A model generated the notes under the pieces. That model did no database searches, had not been told where the DNA came from, and was given only the letters and a program-made list of their open reading frames with translations. Source: Nansenia antarctica (lineage: Eukaryota > Chordata > Actinopteri > Argentiniformes > Microstomatidae). From it: a DNA stretch of 64,000 nucleotides. This document shows, in pieces, positions 47,943-61,173 of this stretch (position 1 is its first letter; every line of letters starts with the position of its first letter). The stretch covers positions 16,859,581-16,923,580 of the forward strand of contig OZ022342.1 in NCBI GenBank assembly GCA_963989245.1, in the 5' to 3' direction. The position numbers and the translations under genes were made by a program.

Positions 47943-49357
47943 CTATAAATCAGATCTCCTCTCAATGCTCAGCAGTTCCACTTCAAAGATGAGCGTGGCG
48001 CCACCTGATGGAGAGATGGGGTTACACAAACTATTGTTAGTGGACAGTATGCATCATGAAGAAATGGCTTCATCAGAGATTGACATTACATTTTCGATTT
48101 AAAGCCTAGCAAAAATGTTCTCTAGAACTAGTGAGTGCAGGCAGTATGTGTGGGAATAGGCAAATGTTTTGAATGGCTGTTCGAGTACTACTCACATATT
48201 TTTTTTTTGTATGCTAATACTTTAACACTTACAGGGAAACGCAGTGTGTAACGAGCAGATAAACAAAGTGGAGATGAGAGGAAAAAATAACTGCGCTTCA
48301 GCAATTGGCCAAACCATCAGCCGAGTATGGGAGTCTAACTAGTCAGAAGCACAAGGATGGATCTAACCATCAGATCCATCAGCATGGCCCAATTTTACAG
48401 TACGATGTGACAAAAAAAGAGAAAAAATAGTTCCCTAGTTAAAGATCGAGTTTTAACGTCCAGTCGAGTACTCAAAGTAGTTACATTAACACAATTATAA
48501 ACAGTGAAAACAGCTAGACATTTCAATTAGGCCTACCTGGGATTTTAGGGGGTGCTCCTCTGTCTCCATACCCTACAAATTAAACAACAAAGTAACATCA
48601 ATCAATTGGCTAGTGGTTTGCATTGATGATGGTCAGCACAATAATGGATTAACATTTGGGTGCAATTAAACAGTAAAAGTTCATTTTTACCACAAGCTAT
48701 AAAATGAGGAATTGATACAATTGAGGAGAAACTGACCCAGCTCTGAGGGGATGACCAGTTTCCTCTTCTCTCCTTCGCACATTCTAAAAAGAATAAACAA
48801 ATAGCAAGAATAAATGCACGTCAAGAATCAAATTTCAGTATATGGACACAATACCCACATTCTGAACTCTACATTTTTTCTGCCAATCAAGCCATTTTGT
48901 AATCCCGAAAAAGTTTCAAAATCAGTAACACTGGCAGTGAGGCACCCACCCGAGTAGGCCCTGGTCCCAGCCTTTGATAACTTGTCCTGTGCCCAGAGTA
49001 AAGGTGAAGGGCTGGTTCCTTGGAACACTGCTGTCAAACTCTGTTCCGTCCTCCAGCTTTCCCTGCAGAAAAAAAAACACACAACATCATAAATGTCCTT
49101 GCCTATATATTTGACTTAACTCATGCCAGATCACTTCAGGCTGAGCACAAATGGAAAGTGTTTGAACTATGTAGCCAGCAGAAGCTCTTATAGCGACTCA
49201 CGGTGTAGTGCATGTTCAGCACATCTCCTTTACGGGACTTGATGGGGCAGTTGTCAACTCTTTTCTTGATGCCAATTTGGAGCTTCTTTTTGTCGCCGCC
49301 AAGTACCGCCACAGGAGCCAAGGAGACCAGGGTGACCGCCAGCAGGAGCAGCCTCAT
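47943..49357 (-). CDS. fkbp2: FK506-binding protein 2 (ER peptidyl-prolyl isomerase)
   Basis: FKBP-type prolyl cis-trans isomerase of the ER lumen that assists protein folding. Minus-strand exons: 49357-49202, 49062-48950, 48783-48737, 48572-48537, 48004-47943. GT-AG junctions and phases fit, giving 137 aa (mammalian form about 142). Residues 1-20 form a signal peptide (MRLLLLAVTLVSLAPVAVLG). The FKBP domain follows: VDNCPIKSRKGDVLNMHYT, DGTEFDSS, the active-site run GQVIKGWDQGLLGMC, YGDRGAPPKIPGGATLIFEVEL. The C-terminal RRSDL resembles an ER-retention signal (RTEL in mammals). I chose the ATG at 49357; the frame is open a few codons upstream, but a likely splice acceptor (TTGTGTTCAG) ends two bases before this ATG. 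It converges with ppp1r14b, as in human 11q13. Confidence 0.93.
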
Positions 49358-49807
49358 GACTGAACACAAAGAGAGAGCTGCTGTAACGGCAGAACAAGCC
49401 CAGCCTGAAGCCCTGGAGCAAGCTGAACTTAGTTAGCTATGCATGTTCAATAATATAGCCATTATTCATTATTGGTCAGGCCCAGAAGATGCTGAATTTA
49501 ATACACGTCATCATCAATAACGGGGGGAATAAGAGGTTGCAAATAGTGTAATAAATCCTACAGCCAGGGCAGGCGCATACATTGCACAGTATGTCAAATA
49601 AATGAACGATTTTAGCAAATCATCAATGATCTTAAATAAACATTGTGTTTAGCTAGCTAGTGAAAAGTCGGCTACGTTGTAGCAAGCTAGCTAGTTCTCT
49701 ATCGAGCTAGGCTAGCAAGCCATCGTCTTTTGCTCATAAAATAAACGACTACTTCAGATAAAGCAATCACATAAGTATCCTCCATATCTCGTGTCAAGTA
49801 TATTTAC

Positions 49808-49995
49808 CTGCGCCAGACGATATAATTAAACACGTTGATGTATAAACCCAAATGTTCTAACTCCCAATATGTGATATAACTAGCTAGTGCTAAAACTTGA
49901 TAGCTACCAATTCGGAAGCGAATGAATGAATGTCGCGATGTGTATACGCAATGATTTTCTATATCCTGTCATTGGTCCGTTTTCTCTATGCGTTT
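49808..49995 (-). promoter_or_regulatory. fkbp2: Probable non-coding first exon and promoter of fkbp2
   Basis: On the minus strand GCGCAG|GTAAAT makes a donor at 49807, matching the acceptor just before the coding ATG. The region 49900-50060 has scattered CpGs and no TATA box. The 5' limit is a guess. Confidence 0.5.
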
Positions 49996-50042
49996 TCCAG
50001 GGTTGGCCGGAAAATGAACTAGAAAATGATTCAGCCTCTCTT

Positions 50043-50056
50043 CCGCCAGATGGCGC
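50043..50056 (+). promoter_or_regulatory. CTCF-like motif upstream of fkbp2
   Basis: CCGCCAGATGGCGC matches 13 of 14 positions of the CTCF core CCASYAGRKGGCRS. It lies close to the presumed fkbp2 start, so a YY1-like promoter element (AGATGGCG) is an alternative reading. Confidence 0.45.
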
Positions 50057-50313
50057 CAATGTGACTTCCCCAAAGTAGTGGCCGTGGTGGACTGATGGCA
50101 GATGGTCACCAAAATAACAGTGTTGGGGTAGCTATGTATTGAACTAAATTACCAATTACTATACAAGACAAGAAGTTGAACAATAGTAAAGCTACCCTTG
50201 AGAGAAATATAGTTTGTAAACTAAAACTTTGTAAAAAAGTAGTTCACTACATCGAAATGATGTCACGCCAGTCAGTCACGCCAGTCAGTAACTGACAAAT
50301 AACCGGTCCTTAT

Positions 50314-50314
<1 letters not shown>

Positions 50315-50374
<60 letters not shown>

Positions 50375-50380
50375 GCGCGC

Positions 50381-50446
<66 letters not shown>
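50315..50446. repeat. (CA)n microsatellite with CG block
   Basis: About 130 bp of CA with an internal CGCGCGCGC patch near 50372. Confidence 0.95.
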
Positions 50447-50448
<2 letters not shown>

Positions 50449-51185
50449 GGAATAGAGTTGTTTATGTACAACAATGTATGTATCAGCCTATTGATTATAG
50501 TTATTATATTGATTAAAATATACATGTCAATCTCCATACAGATATGTCATGTTGTGCTGTAATTATTCTCTCCCGACAAGTTTTTCCATTAGTACTTATA
50601 GAGCATGATTCATACCAGTATGAGTGCATGTGTTAGAGAGACAGAAATAAATGCTTTTGTGTGTGTGCGTGTGTGCGTTTGCATGTGTGTATGTACGTAT
50701 GAGAAAGAATGAAAGAGAGAGAGCATTGTTAAAGGTTGTCATTACCATGACATACCAAAGACAGACAGATGGTCTCATGCTGCCCTTCTCCTTCGACTCA
50801 TTCTTCACAACCTTCAAATCTCATCTCTCATCATCTCATTTGGACCCCACTCTCTCACCTATGGTAAATTCCTTGTTCTCTAAACAGTTAATTAAAAGGC
50901 TGCTTTCAGAAAAGACTGATATAAATGCATGTATTCATGAGGTACAGACTACTGATGAACCCACTGTGAAGACCCATCAACTGAATCTCAGTCCTTCTCA
51001 ACCCTACCGTATGACAGTCTAGAAAATTGATAATTGAAAATCTTTGTTTTAATATTGTGGATGCTGCATTGTACATTTGTGGTTATATACGCATGAGAAG
51101 GTTGACGATTGAGATTAGTGTAATTATAATACTAAGCCTAGGGCTTTTCCTGCTGGGAGTCACAGAATATTGTATAATAATAATA
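50447..51185. other. Intergenic, no gene recognised
   Basis: A plus frame at 50651-51022 has no recognisable domain and begins in TG-rich sequence; I do not call it a gene. Confidence 0.45.
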
Positions 51186-51189
51186 ATAA

Positions 51190-52180
51190 TTAAAGCTGCA
51201 AGCAGCGATTAACGGGGTCTAAGCTTCATGGCATGGTCACAGGAATAAATGTCTCTCTGAGAATGGTCAAGGGATAGCCTTGGAGATGTGTACCATGTCT
51301 TTGGTTTATCAGCTTTTATGTGATAGACCATGCCCACAAGCCCAACAGTATAGCCAATCATGACCATGTTTAATACATTTGGCTAAGACTGTACCTCAGG
51401 GCATGTGTATCAAATGTCATGACATCAAGAGATGAGAAAGAGAAAATAAATATGGCATTCTGCCCCCTTGTGGTTGATTTGCACGTGGCTTTAGGGGTAT
51501 CACCCTGAAAGCCTAATGAATGAATTAATGGTCTTTATTGTCATTAATACAGTACAGGTACCATACAATGAAATTTAGTAGGGGGGGCTCCCCTGGTGCT
51601 TGGAAAAAGACTAAAAACAAGAGGGCCAAGGGTAAAATAAAAAAGGGAAAAGAGCTGGTTTACATAAATAAAGGCTATGTACACTATCTACTATACTATA
51701 CTACTATACTATACAATAAAACGCTGTGCTGTACTCTATGCTATGCTATAAATATCCTAACTTTTCCTATATCTGAACCTTATGTACACAAGGGTTGTCA
51801 TATTGCACATAGTATTGTTGCACATTCATTTAAAGTGTCGCAGTTAGCAGGTTTGAAATGTTCACAGTTGTATTTCAATATTGCACTTGTGTTTTACAAT
51901 CTCGTAGCTGCCATCAAGTTGTCTAGATTGTCCAGGGCCTAGAACCTAGGTCTTTGCTGTGTTCAGGGCCTGAATGGCCCTAGGGTAGAAGCTGAGCTTC
52001 AGTCTATTTGTCCGTGCGGACATGGTCCTGTGTACGCCCTCTGGACAATGCATTGGTTAATAGCAGTGATGCTGTTTGTACAAAATGGATCCTGTGAGCA
52101 CATCAGTCCATTGATGCTACATACCAAGTTTGGTGGGTAGATAGGTCAATAACTGTAAAAGATAACTGTAAAAGATGTGT
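51190..52180. mobile_element. Dispersed repeat hosting a nested LINE
   Basis: TTAAAGCTGCAAGCAGCGAT near 51190 and phrases such as ACCAAGTTTGGTGGGTAGAT near 52125 recur in teleost dispersed repeats. The middle (51516-52030) is a separate, reverse-oriented LINE 3' end. Family of the outer repeat uncertain. Confidence 0.45.
51516..52030 (-). mobile_element. LINE 3' end, same family as the 62.2-kb copy
   Basis: Aligned by eye with the reverse complement of about 62632-63148, it is nearly identical, including TCCAGGGCCTAGAACCTAGG and the TTTATTGTCATT end. Severely 5'-truncated, with only the last part of the ORF left. Confidence 0.85.
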
Positions 52181-52934
52181 TCCAGTCCGTAGGGATCAAC
52201 ATGATCTTCTACACACTGCCCAGGGTGGGTCTGCCCAGGGAACTATGTAGTGCACTGAGTAGAAACATCTTCTCATTTGAATGCCCTGCAGCATCATCAA
52301 TCTGTGACACAAGTGACATATATTTCAGTCACGCACACAACTGAGAAGTAAACACAGATCTTCACCAGACATGTATGCTAAGTAGCTGCAGACAGTATTG
52401 TTAGACAAACTAAATGTCTGAGGTTTAAATAAGCCCTCAAGCTTCGTCTAAAACCATCGACATAGACACCAATCTCATCCGGCGACATAGATCGAAATTG
52501 TTCAAGTAGAATACAATTAACCACGCCAATTACCCCCTCTGCCCCCTGAGTGGTACTCACTACTACACTACTGATTCTTATCCATACTCATATACATATG
52601 TTATTTAGTTTGTGTTGGCTTATTTAATTAAAACTTTATTTGTATCATTTAAACACATGTGTGGACTCCCTTATTTGTCACCACCACCTCCAAAATCCTC
52701 TCTAATGATATTTGACTCTAACTTTAGGCATTTTAAGTAGTAATAAATGTAGGGGTGTTCTAACTTTTTCCAATGACAATTGCATTTTTTTGTAATTACA
52801 TTTTACAAAAAAAATAATATATATATTGATCAAATGTCCATCATTTTTAAATATGTTGAAAAAGACAAAAGCTTTCATGGGGTGTCTTATCTTTTTCACA
52901 TGACTGTATGATTCACTTACTTAGACAAATACTT

Positions 52935-52993
52935 GTTGTAAGTCGCTTTGGATAAAGGCATCTGCTAAATGTCTAAAATGTAAAATGTAAATA
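52935..52993 (-). repeat. SINE/LINE tail remnant
   Basis: AGTCGCTTTGGATAAAGGCA followed by TCTGCTAAATG is the reverse form of the tail seen at 30680-30740. Confidence 0.75.
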
Positions 52994-54610
52994 CATCATA
53001 CTGTATGTGATTTTGGTATTGTAAATGTGCCATTTCATATGCATTTGTCTGGATTTATTTTTTATTTTTTATTTTTTAAATGTTATTTCCATTAGGAAAT
53101 AGGACATTCCTATTTTTGTATCGCAGTCAATATGTTGTGGAATTATGCTTTACTTTTGTGTAAAACAACCTCATATTTGTACTGTGTGTAGAAGAAAATA
53201 TTTTCCCTTGCTCCGGAGCTCCGATCCTATGCTATACATCAAACACATGTAACCCTCCCACACCTCTCATTAGACCCTGGATGTTATTATAGTATTATGG
53301 TCTCCTCACAGCAGTGCCACTGGTCCTTCATATCAGTATAAATATTACGGTAATTCATAATATGAAAGCCAGTTAAGTACTTTAATACCAGAGTACCTCA
53401 TTCTCTGCGTATGCCTTGCTGAGAGCACACAGCAGACAACGATGAGGCTTGGCCCACCCAGCAAGCCCAACTTTTTTTTATATGAGGTTTGATGTCCTCT
53501 AGTAGCTTTGACTGCCTGCTAATCCTGTCACTGAAAACACTGCTTACAGTCGAAGCCGGGGGAAACGTAAGCCTAGGCTTCAGAGGGGCCGTGGGGAGAA
53601 GAGCCAGACGGAAAGGGATGAGAGATGTGTCAGATCCATTAGGACTGAAGGGGAGGGGGGTGGGGGGCTTAGAGACACGTGCATCAAATGGCATATTGAT
53701 ATTCCTCACAATCCCCACTCCTCTCGTCACTTGTATTAGGTGAGGTACGTTTATGTGTAGGGCTCACTGTCTCTTCCTTAAATGTTACATTTGGCACAGC
53801 CATTTAGTATGCACTTTACAACATACTGTATCTCCAAAAGTGAGGAAAAATGTCCTCCCATTTTTTTCTGCCTCACGCATTACATTTCCCCTGCTCCCTT
53901 TGGCCCGTCACACTGCCATGTTGAGCACCCACAGGTACTGCATCCTGGGGCAGACACTCTCATCAATCACCCCTGCAAACGACACAGCCCCATGTCTCGT
54001 CTAAATGATCATATGGTAGTTTCTGAGGCCCATCATCCGTCATGACAGTAATGCCATATAATATGTAAGTATGCTTCTCTCTGTATTGAAAATGTGAGGA
54101 TGTATAAACACATGAATTGCAGACCTAATCAGAGTAGACGTGTATGATGTGAATGTTTGAGTGCAACCACAGTATTGACTTAAAGGTCAATGTTATGAAC
54201 TCGTGAAAAGCAAGGACACATTCCGCTGGCCTTGTACGCATGCTTTAATTTGTATCCATTAGGCCAGAGGATTACTCTATTGGTGAACAATCAATGTTCC
54301 CGAACACTAACTGGTGTGAAGAATTACTACTGCTCCTGTCCGTTTCCATTAGAGGGGGCCTTATTAACTATCGATCACTTAGATTTTCAAAAAAAAAAAA
54401 AAATAGACATGAATTATATCGATACACGAAAATAGATTTCACCCGCTGGCTCACAAATTGTCCCAATGCCTGAATCCTTTATCTTAGAGGTACTTATTAG
54501 TTTTTTTTTGTTATTCTGATCCATATCCCACCACTGATCTTTGAATAAACAGTACCATAACACATTCCCTAACCTCTATTATCAACACATTAATATGACA
54601 GACAAAACAC
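52994..54610. other. Intergenic, no gene recognised
   Basis: Frames at 53398-53743 and 53753-54045 overlap on both strands and resemble no family. A 14-base A run lies near 54389-54402. Confidence 0.45.
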
Positions 54611-56515
54611 GTGTGTTATACTGATTTATTGTTCTCAAAGTTGTATTCCATTAAAAATGAGGTTTTGCTGAATAAGTATTTTCATTTCTTCAGACGGATG
54701 TTATGAAAACAGATAGAAATCAGACACAAATGTTGATAACAAATGCAACAATTTCTCATCCCCAACAAGACTCTAGAATACAAATGAATTACATTGCTAT
54801 TAAACAGTCAGAATGTTAGTTTCCAGTGACTATTTCCAGTAACTATTTTCAGCTCACAAACATGTTTCTTCCTGTGTATAACTCATTAAATCACATTCTC
54901 AATTAAGATATGCTATGCACAGTACAGCACCTACGTACGTAGCTTATAAGTTTTAATTGACAGGCTTAATTGATGTATTGCTATGCTACAGTAGTTATAT
55001 TTCACGTTTAAGAGTTACAAGAAACACTAAGAAACAACTGATCACAATAATTTGATAAAACAAAGATCTCTTTAAATATTTAACTTACAGATGATTTGAG
55101 TATTAGAAAGATACTTAGATTTTTGATGGAGCACAAACATCTATAGTATAACAATTCACATTTCCCTTTACACTGCAAATACTGCTTTTCACAATGCATC
55201 AACACACACTCTAGATGTAAACAGTCATACAAAATAAGAATCTCTGAATCAATCAAGAGCACTGAGACATTGACTAGTATGCAAGACAAGCCTTATTCAG
55301 CAGTAACATTCAACCACACCTTCTGCAGTGACAAAAATGGCCCCGGTTCCTTAAGTCATAATTTTGGGTCCAGTTGATTACAATTAAGAGAGGAAAAGAT
55401 ACACAAAATCAGTAAAAGTAAGTAAACATATGAACTAACATACTAAGGCCCCTTAGTGATCTACTACCACATGTAGAACACATCAACTACCCCCTACAAT
55501 CCTTGAAGATGATCCAGTCTGTCCCCTGTAAGTTACCCTTCATCATAAGACTACACATTCCAAGTTACTGTATTTACTATTCACATCATGATGTCAGTAT
55601 ACCAGGTATACTAGTATTCAAGTACAGTACAGTACAAAGAAGTTGGTCCAAAATTATCATTGTGTCTCTGAGGTTCTGGTCAACTGAATCCCTTGTGCCG
55701 CAATAAGACATGGGAGCTTTAAGATACGAAGGGAAAGCTGTATGGATTTTGCAAAAACAAAACATTTTTAACGTGAAATGAGTCATTAGTGAGTGAAAAC
55801 AGGGATTAAGAACAGACGCGTAGCACATTGTTACCTTGTGAAGGTAATGGGATGGATGAGTGTGACGAGTGAGTGGGTAGTTAGGGGATAAGGACGGGAC
55901 ACGCATGTTACATTTTGTGTTCTAATTCAAACTTAATGAACATCATGATGAGTGATGCTGAAACAGTAATGGCGCAATGTGTTCTGTGCAAGTTAAAACA
56001 TGATTAGACAAGATTACAACTTAACGTTTTTTTTTTTTATCAATTGCTTTCCTTACTTATTAATTGCATAATGGATTTTCATGATATATTGGCATAGCCA
56101 TTGTAATTCAACTATTGAGGCAAGGGTTCAAACGACTTACACTAACAAACATTAGAAAGAAAACTCAGCAACTTAGTTTCCTGAACAGTGTGATGGTTAA
56201 TGATTGTCCTTTTTCTATTCTAAAGTGACAGTGGATTAGATATCACACAAGTGCAAACACCACAAGAAGCTCTCCTCTGACAGAAAAATACAGAAATAAA
56301 CACCAACTAAATACTCTTAGGTTAGTTCATTAATTACAATATTACTAGTTACCCATAATTCCAAAAATATATCTATTTCTCCCAATGCCTCCCTCTTTCC
56401 TACAGAGTTGGACTAGTGCTAGAGAGTGTACATCTCGTTGCTAAGGTTGTTGAGTGTACATCCCGTTGCTAAGGTTGTGCTCATGTCAATGGCTTTCCTG
56501 CTCTTGTGCCCTCTC
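54611..56515 (-). other. pc: Probable pyruvate carboxylase 3' UTR
   Basis: About 1.9 kb of AT-rich sequence downstream of the stop. The plus-strand TTTATT at about 54624-54629 reads AATAAA on the minus strand and could end the transcript. Inferred only. Confidence 0.45.
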
Positions 56516-58044
56516 CTACTCTGTGATCTCCAGGATGAGGTCGTCTCCCTCCAGAGTGCTGTCTGTATTGACGTAGAGCTTGGCAACAGTGCCAGAGAGG
56601 GGAGAGTTGACCACTGTCTCCATCTTCATGGCGCTGAGAACACAAAGAGGCTGGCCCTTCTCCACCTGGTCCCCTTGCTTCACCTTTACCTCCACCACCT
56701 TCCCAGGCATGGGTGCCCCCACCTGGCCACGCACATCCTTCAGGGCCTTGGGGTGGAAGTGCATCTCCTGAAGGGCAGAGGAACAGAGACTAGACAGGTT
56801 ACAGACTGTGCTTGAGGAGTCTGCTGGACCTAATGTTTATATCCAGAACTATATTATGCAAATTCAACATGATTAAGAGAAAGGTTAGAACATCAGGTGA
56901 TAATGCGTTCTATGAATTGTGGGGTATCTTTTAGGCGTTACAATCACACCGAATGACATGGTTTAATGTATGCACCTTCATGGCCACCGTATCCTTGACT
57001 AGGACGGATCTCAGCTGACCGTTCAGCTCAAAGAACACCTCCCTCTGACCAGCCTTGTTCAGATCTCCCAACGCCAAGGCTTTGATGTGGAGGGTCTTCC
57101 CTCGCTCCAACTCAACCTGACCACATTATACAAGAGGGTAACAGAGAGTGGAATATTCAATACATAATCTGCACCAGATTGAATTACATTTCTCATCCAC
57201 ATACAAGTAAAACAAGTGGTGAGGACTGACCTCAAACTCCTCAGCGATCTTGGGCCCATCGAGGAAGAGGCGAGTGTTTAGGCAGTCCACAGGTCCGAAA
57301 GTGGTGGTGAAGTCCTTGAACTCCTGGAAGACTTTGGGGTACATGGCAGCGGACATCACATCCTCAGGGGTGATCTCATCTCCATGTGCCTCTCTCAGCT
57401 GCTTCTCCAGGGCCTGGAAGTCCATGGCTGGAAGAGATGCACCCGGGCGACCTTCCACACGTGGGAGGGACTTCAGAACCTAAGGGCAGAGGTTATGAAT
57501 CAGTCATGATAAAAGGCCAGCAGGAGCTTAAAATGACAGAGTGATTATAACTACGAGTTAAACAGTTCAGACAGATTTAGATGTTTACATTAAAGCAGGC
57601 GCTTCAAAAAATATGTTAAAGAATACCAGAGGCTATAACAAGCGTTTCGACACTATAAGCAAACATGAGCGTAATAATGAAATAATGCTCCACATCTCTT
57701 TCGGAAGTGAGAAATAGGTGCTCAGCTATGGTTGTACAAATCTTTTGTTATAGGCAACGTATGCTAAGCAGATGGCCTATTTATTTTTTTACTGATCTGC
57801 AAAATAAATTACACAAGTGCCATCATGTGTCCAATGCAAAATAAGGTGGGAGGAAACTGTATTCGCTGGTGCTGTGAGACACAAAGAAAACAAGTCTTAG
57901 AAAACAACTGATCTTGGGCAGGAAATGCTTCTGCGTAACTGAAGTTTTCTTATAGATGGAATGAAAAATACAAATACATTAATAATGTCCATACAGTACA
58001 AAGACCTAATAATCCTTTAATACCTTATATGGAAACACAAATCC

Positions 58045-58092
<48 letters not shown>

Positions 58093-59407
58093 CCTGTACC
58101 TTGGACCTGAAGGGTTCTGGGAAGCCTCCATGAGGGATGCCAATGTGGCCTTGCAGGAACTCCACCACAGAGAGAGGGAAGGAGAGCTCATCTGCTCGCT
58201 CCTCCACCTCCGCCCGTGTCAGAGAGTTCTGCACCATGAACTGGGCCAGGTCCCCCACGATCTTAGAGGAGGGGGTCACCTGCAGGGTGGTGGAGACACA
58301 GTGTTATTCACATCACCAACGGTGCTACAACACATCTGTCATGCACCATCGTGTTTCAACACCAGACTTCGGGTTGCTGTGCAAGCAAGAACAGAAGTGT
58401 GGTACTGTATCATCAAGAAGGGAGAGACCAGGGAGGAAATGATTGGAGAAATGAATATCTTTGCAGCCACAGCACTAGAGCCATGGTTAGAAGACAAGGG
58501 AGTAACAGAATGGAGAGAGAAAGAGAATAGAAAGGCATAATGAAAACGGAGTTAACCAGTCCGCTTTTGAGCAGTCCCTTAGACTGACTGACTGTGTCTG
58601 TGGTGGCGACAATATTAGAGAGTGAGGGAAATTGAGGAGGAAAAGAACCGAAAGTCAACTATCTCTGATCATTTAATTAAGCCCTAGGAAATGAAAGCCA
58701 GCGAGGCGAGACCAAACACTAGAAGATGCAATTGATTGGAGAGATCAGACAGAAGCGTGGAGAACAGAGCAGATAAGCTTTGCTCAAAGCTCTGTGGTTG
58801 ATCTGACTTTAGGCCGAGGCAGGCAACAAGGAGATTAGCAGCTCCACTTTCTACAAACTTCTATTTCATGTTTTTGTTCGTTTTTTGTTTGTTTTTGAAA
58901 CAGAGTGGAGACACACACACAATGCAGAGAGAGACTGTAGTGGACGATGACTAAGTGGCCAATTAATTCAGTAATTAAAATCATATTTCTCTCATAATCA
59001 TTAGAATAGATTTGACTTTCATATCAGACTTCAGAGAGAAGATAAGGAATATGCTTGGATGTTTTTTGCCAAATCAAAGTGTTTCGCTAATGTAATGTAA
59101 TTCTTACTCCCGTAATAGGAATGAATCTAAATGACGCGGGAGGCGCCAGTTGGCTGTCTCACCTTGATAAGGTCACCCAGCAGCTTGTTGGCCTCTGTGT
59201 AAGCCTTCTTAACCTCTTTGAACTTGTGGCCAAGACCCATGCTGTGAGCCTGGAAGTGGAGGTTGGTGTACTGGCCCCCAGGGATCTCGTTCTCATACAC
59301 GTCCGCGTTGCCGGACTTCATAGTGGCGGTACAGTCGAACGGTGCGTAGAGGCCACGAGCAACCTCCCAGTACTCACTGTAGTCATACACATTCTCCAGA
59401 GATATGC
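56516..59407 (-). CDS. pc: Pyruvate carboxylase, C-terminal part (last five exons)
   Basis: Mitochondrial biotin enzyme that carboxylates pyruvate to oxaloacetate for gluconeogenesis and TCA-cycle refilling. Minus-strand exons: 59407-59163, 58279-58100, 57479-57231, 57116-56976, 56767-56516. Splice sites and phases fit. Together they encode about 354 residues, the last third of a protein of about 1,180. The first exon starts with two bases of a split codon, so upstream exons lie beyond the right edge; none was seen between 59408 and 64000. Recognisable parts: end of the carboxyltransferase domain (VYDYSEYWEVARG, NEIPGGQYTNLHFQA), KFKEVKKAY, HGGFPEPFRSK, the segment VEGRPGASLPAMDF through KIAEEFE, then the biotin carrier domain with AMKMET, whose biotinylated lysine codon is 56626-56624. 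Final residues are LILEITE. Fish may have two pc paralogues; I cannot say which this is. Confidence 0.93.
58047..58091 (-). repeat. (CA)n on the sense strand beside a pc donor
   Basis: On the pc coding strand this is a CA run starting 8 nt downstream of the GT donor at 58099-58098. Confidence 0.9.
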
Positions 59408-60568
59408 CTGACAAAAGGGCAGAATGGAGATAGTTGGCACAAAGAAGGATGTATCCGTGTACTTTTTTCAAGCACAAACATTAAGAAAATGCAATAACAC
59501 ATATTTTTGTAAAATAAAATAAAACTAATAGTGTTGACACTAGAATCCCCGGGCCCTCATCACTAACCAAAGCACCCAGAGTGAGGTTCGTAGACGTCCA
59601 TTCGTTGACGTTAGTGTAGCAGTAATAATTGAATTAGATCAATACCATGCAATAAATATTGCATTGGTTGTGTTTGGTAAGGACTTAACAATCATTAGAA
59701 TACCACATTTTGTATTTTAAAGAGCTTACACATTAAATATAGCATATTAATGGACATCATTGGTGTAATTGTACATGGCCTATTGTAAATAAAAGCAGTC
59801 AAATGTGATGTGCCAATGTAAACAATGTAAAACAGAACATAAATCTGTAGCAATAATGACAATGTAATGAAATATAATTATACATATCTCCAAGAAGGTC
59901 TATACACCAGTTAAAAAAGAACAAAAAAAAAGAAAATGAAAGTGAACACAAAATCACTTCCTTCAATGGTTATGCAAATGAATGAGGTTTACATAACAAA
60001 TGCCAGTTGTTATGCTCCACCATGTAAACCACATTCAAAACAAATGTTGATGTCTCCTGGGTTAGAACGAGCAATCAAGTTATGTTCCAAATGTCTGGGC
60101 GTTGGATTCACCATGACTACGGGCCAGGTCTTCAGGACGTGACTTGGACATTGGCTATGAAAAAAGATGACAACGCTTCCAGACTTTTTTGTATGCATGA
60201 AATTGTGACAACATTATTATGTTCAAAATAGAAATTGAGGGAAAAGTCAGGGAAGGAAGGGGACATGGGTTTCACAATGGAGCTATTTTATTATAAAATG
60301 TCACATGGGTCTCGTGGACCTCCGTTGGGGCGACTAGTGTTAACCTATGGGGGAGACAGGCCAGGGAATACATTAACTTGATCTGATTGCCATTTAGGCT
60401 TTGACTGCCTTCCAAAACACAGAAATGTGTCAATCACACTATTTCTCTGCTGCCAATACACTGTAAAGCTCATTTAACCCAAATGCCCTAATCTATTAAA
60501 TTACCTGTTGCTGTAATTAGCTCTATGTTCCACCTGGCAACGCAACACAAAGCACAACAACGCACCGC

Positions 60569-60582
60569 GCACACACACACCA

Positions 60583-60633
<51 letters not shown>

Positions 60634-60648
60634 ACACACACACACAAC
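60569..60648. repeat. (CA)n with CCA interruptions
   Basis: CA run interrupted by ACCACA steps at both ends. Confidence 0.9.
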
Positions 60649-61170
60649 GTCAGCTGTATAAACCATCATTGTGTGATGGCTCTCATTCCCTTATCCAATA
60701 TCCATACAGATATTTTGGCACATATGCCCCAGGAGAAGCACATAAATTAACAGGATTGAGAAGGAGAGGAATTGAGGGAGACAGAGGCAGAGAAGGAGTG
60801 AGAGAGTCAAAGAGAGAGAGCACGCACAAAGAGAGGGGGGGAGAGAGAGAGAGAGAGAGAGAGAAAGTTCGACCACAGTTCCTGTCCCTCAGGACCAGAG
60901 CTTAAGTATGATGTATAGGCATCAAGGGAGAAAACAAGGGACCTTTGCCAGAGGGGAGCTCCTGATGCACAGAAGAAAGATGGATGGATAGAAAGATTAA
61001 AGGAATAAAGAGCTCAGAAGAACTTTTAAAAGCAAAAGAAAGTGGGTGAGAGGAGGGGAGTGTAGAAAAAGAGGATGGGTTTTCAGTAAATAAGTTCTAA
61101 TAATTAGGATTACATAAATCCAATAAATATTAACAATGTGGGGAAAAGCTCTAACAAAACAGAGAGGCTA

Positions 61171-61173
<3 letters not shown>

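Noticed and set aside
49358..49369. Longer fkbp2 N-terminus (four extra codons)
   Set aside because: The extra frame would start at TTG, not ATG, and crosses a probable splice acceptor.
50651..51022. 123-codon plus-strand frame
   Set aside because: Begins in TG-rich sequence and resembles no known family.
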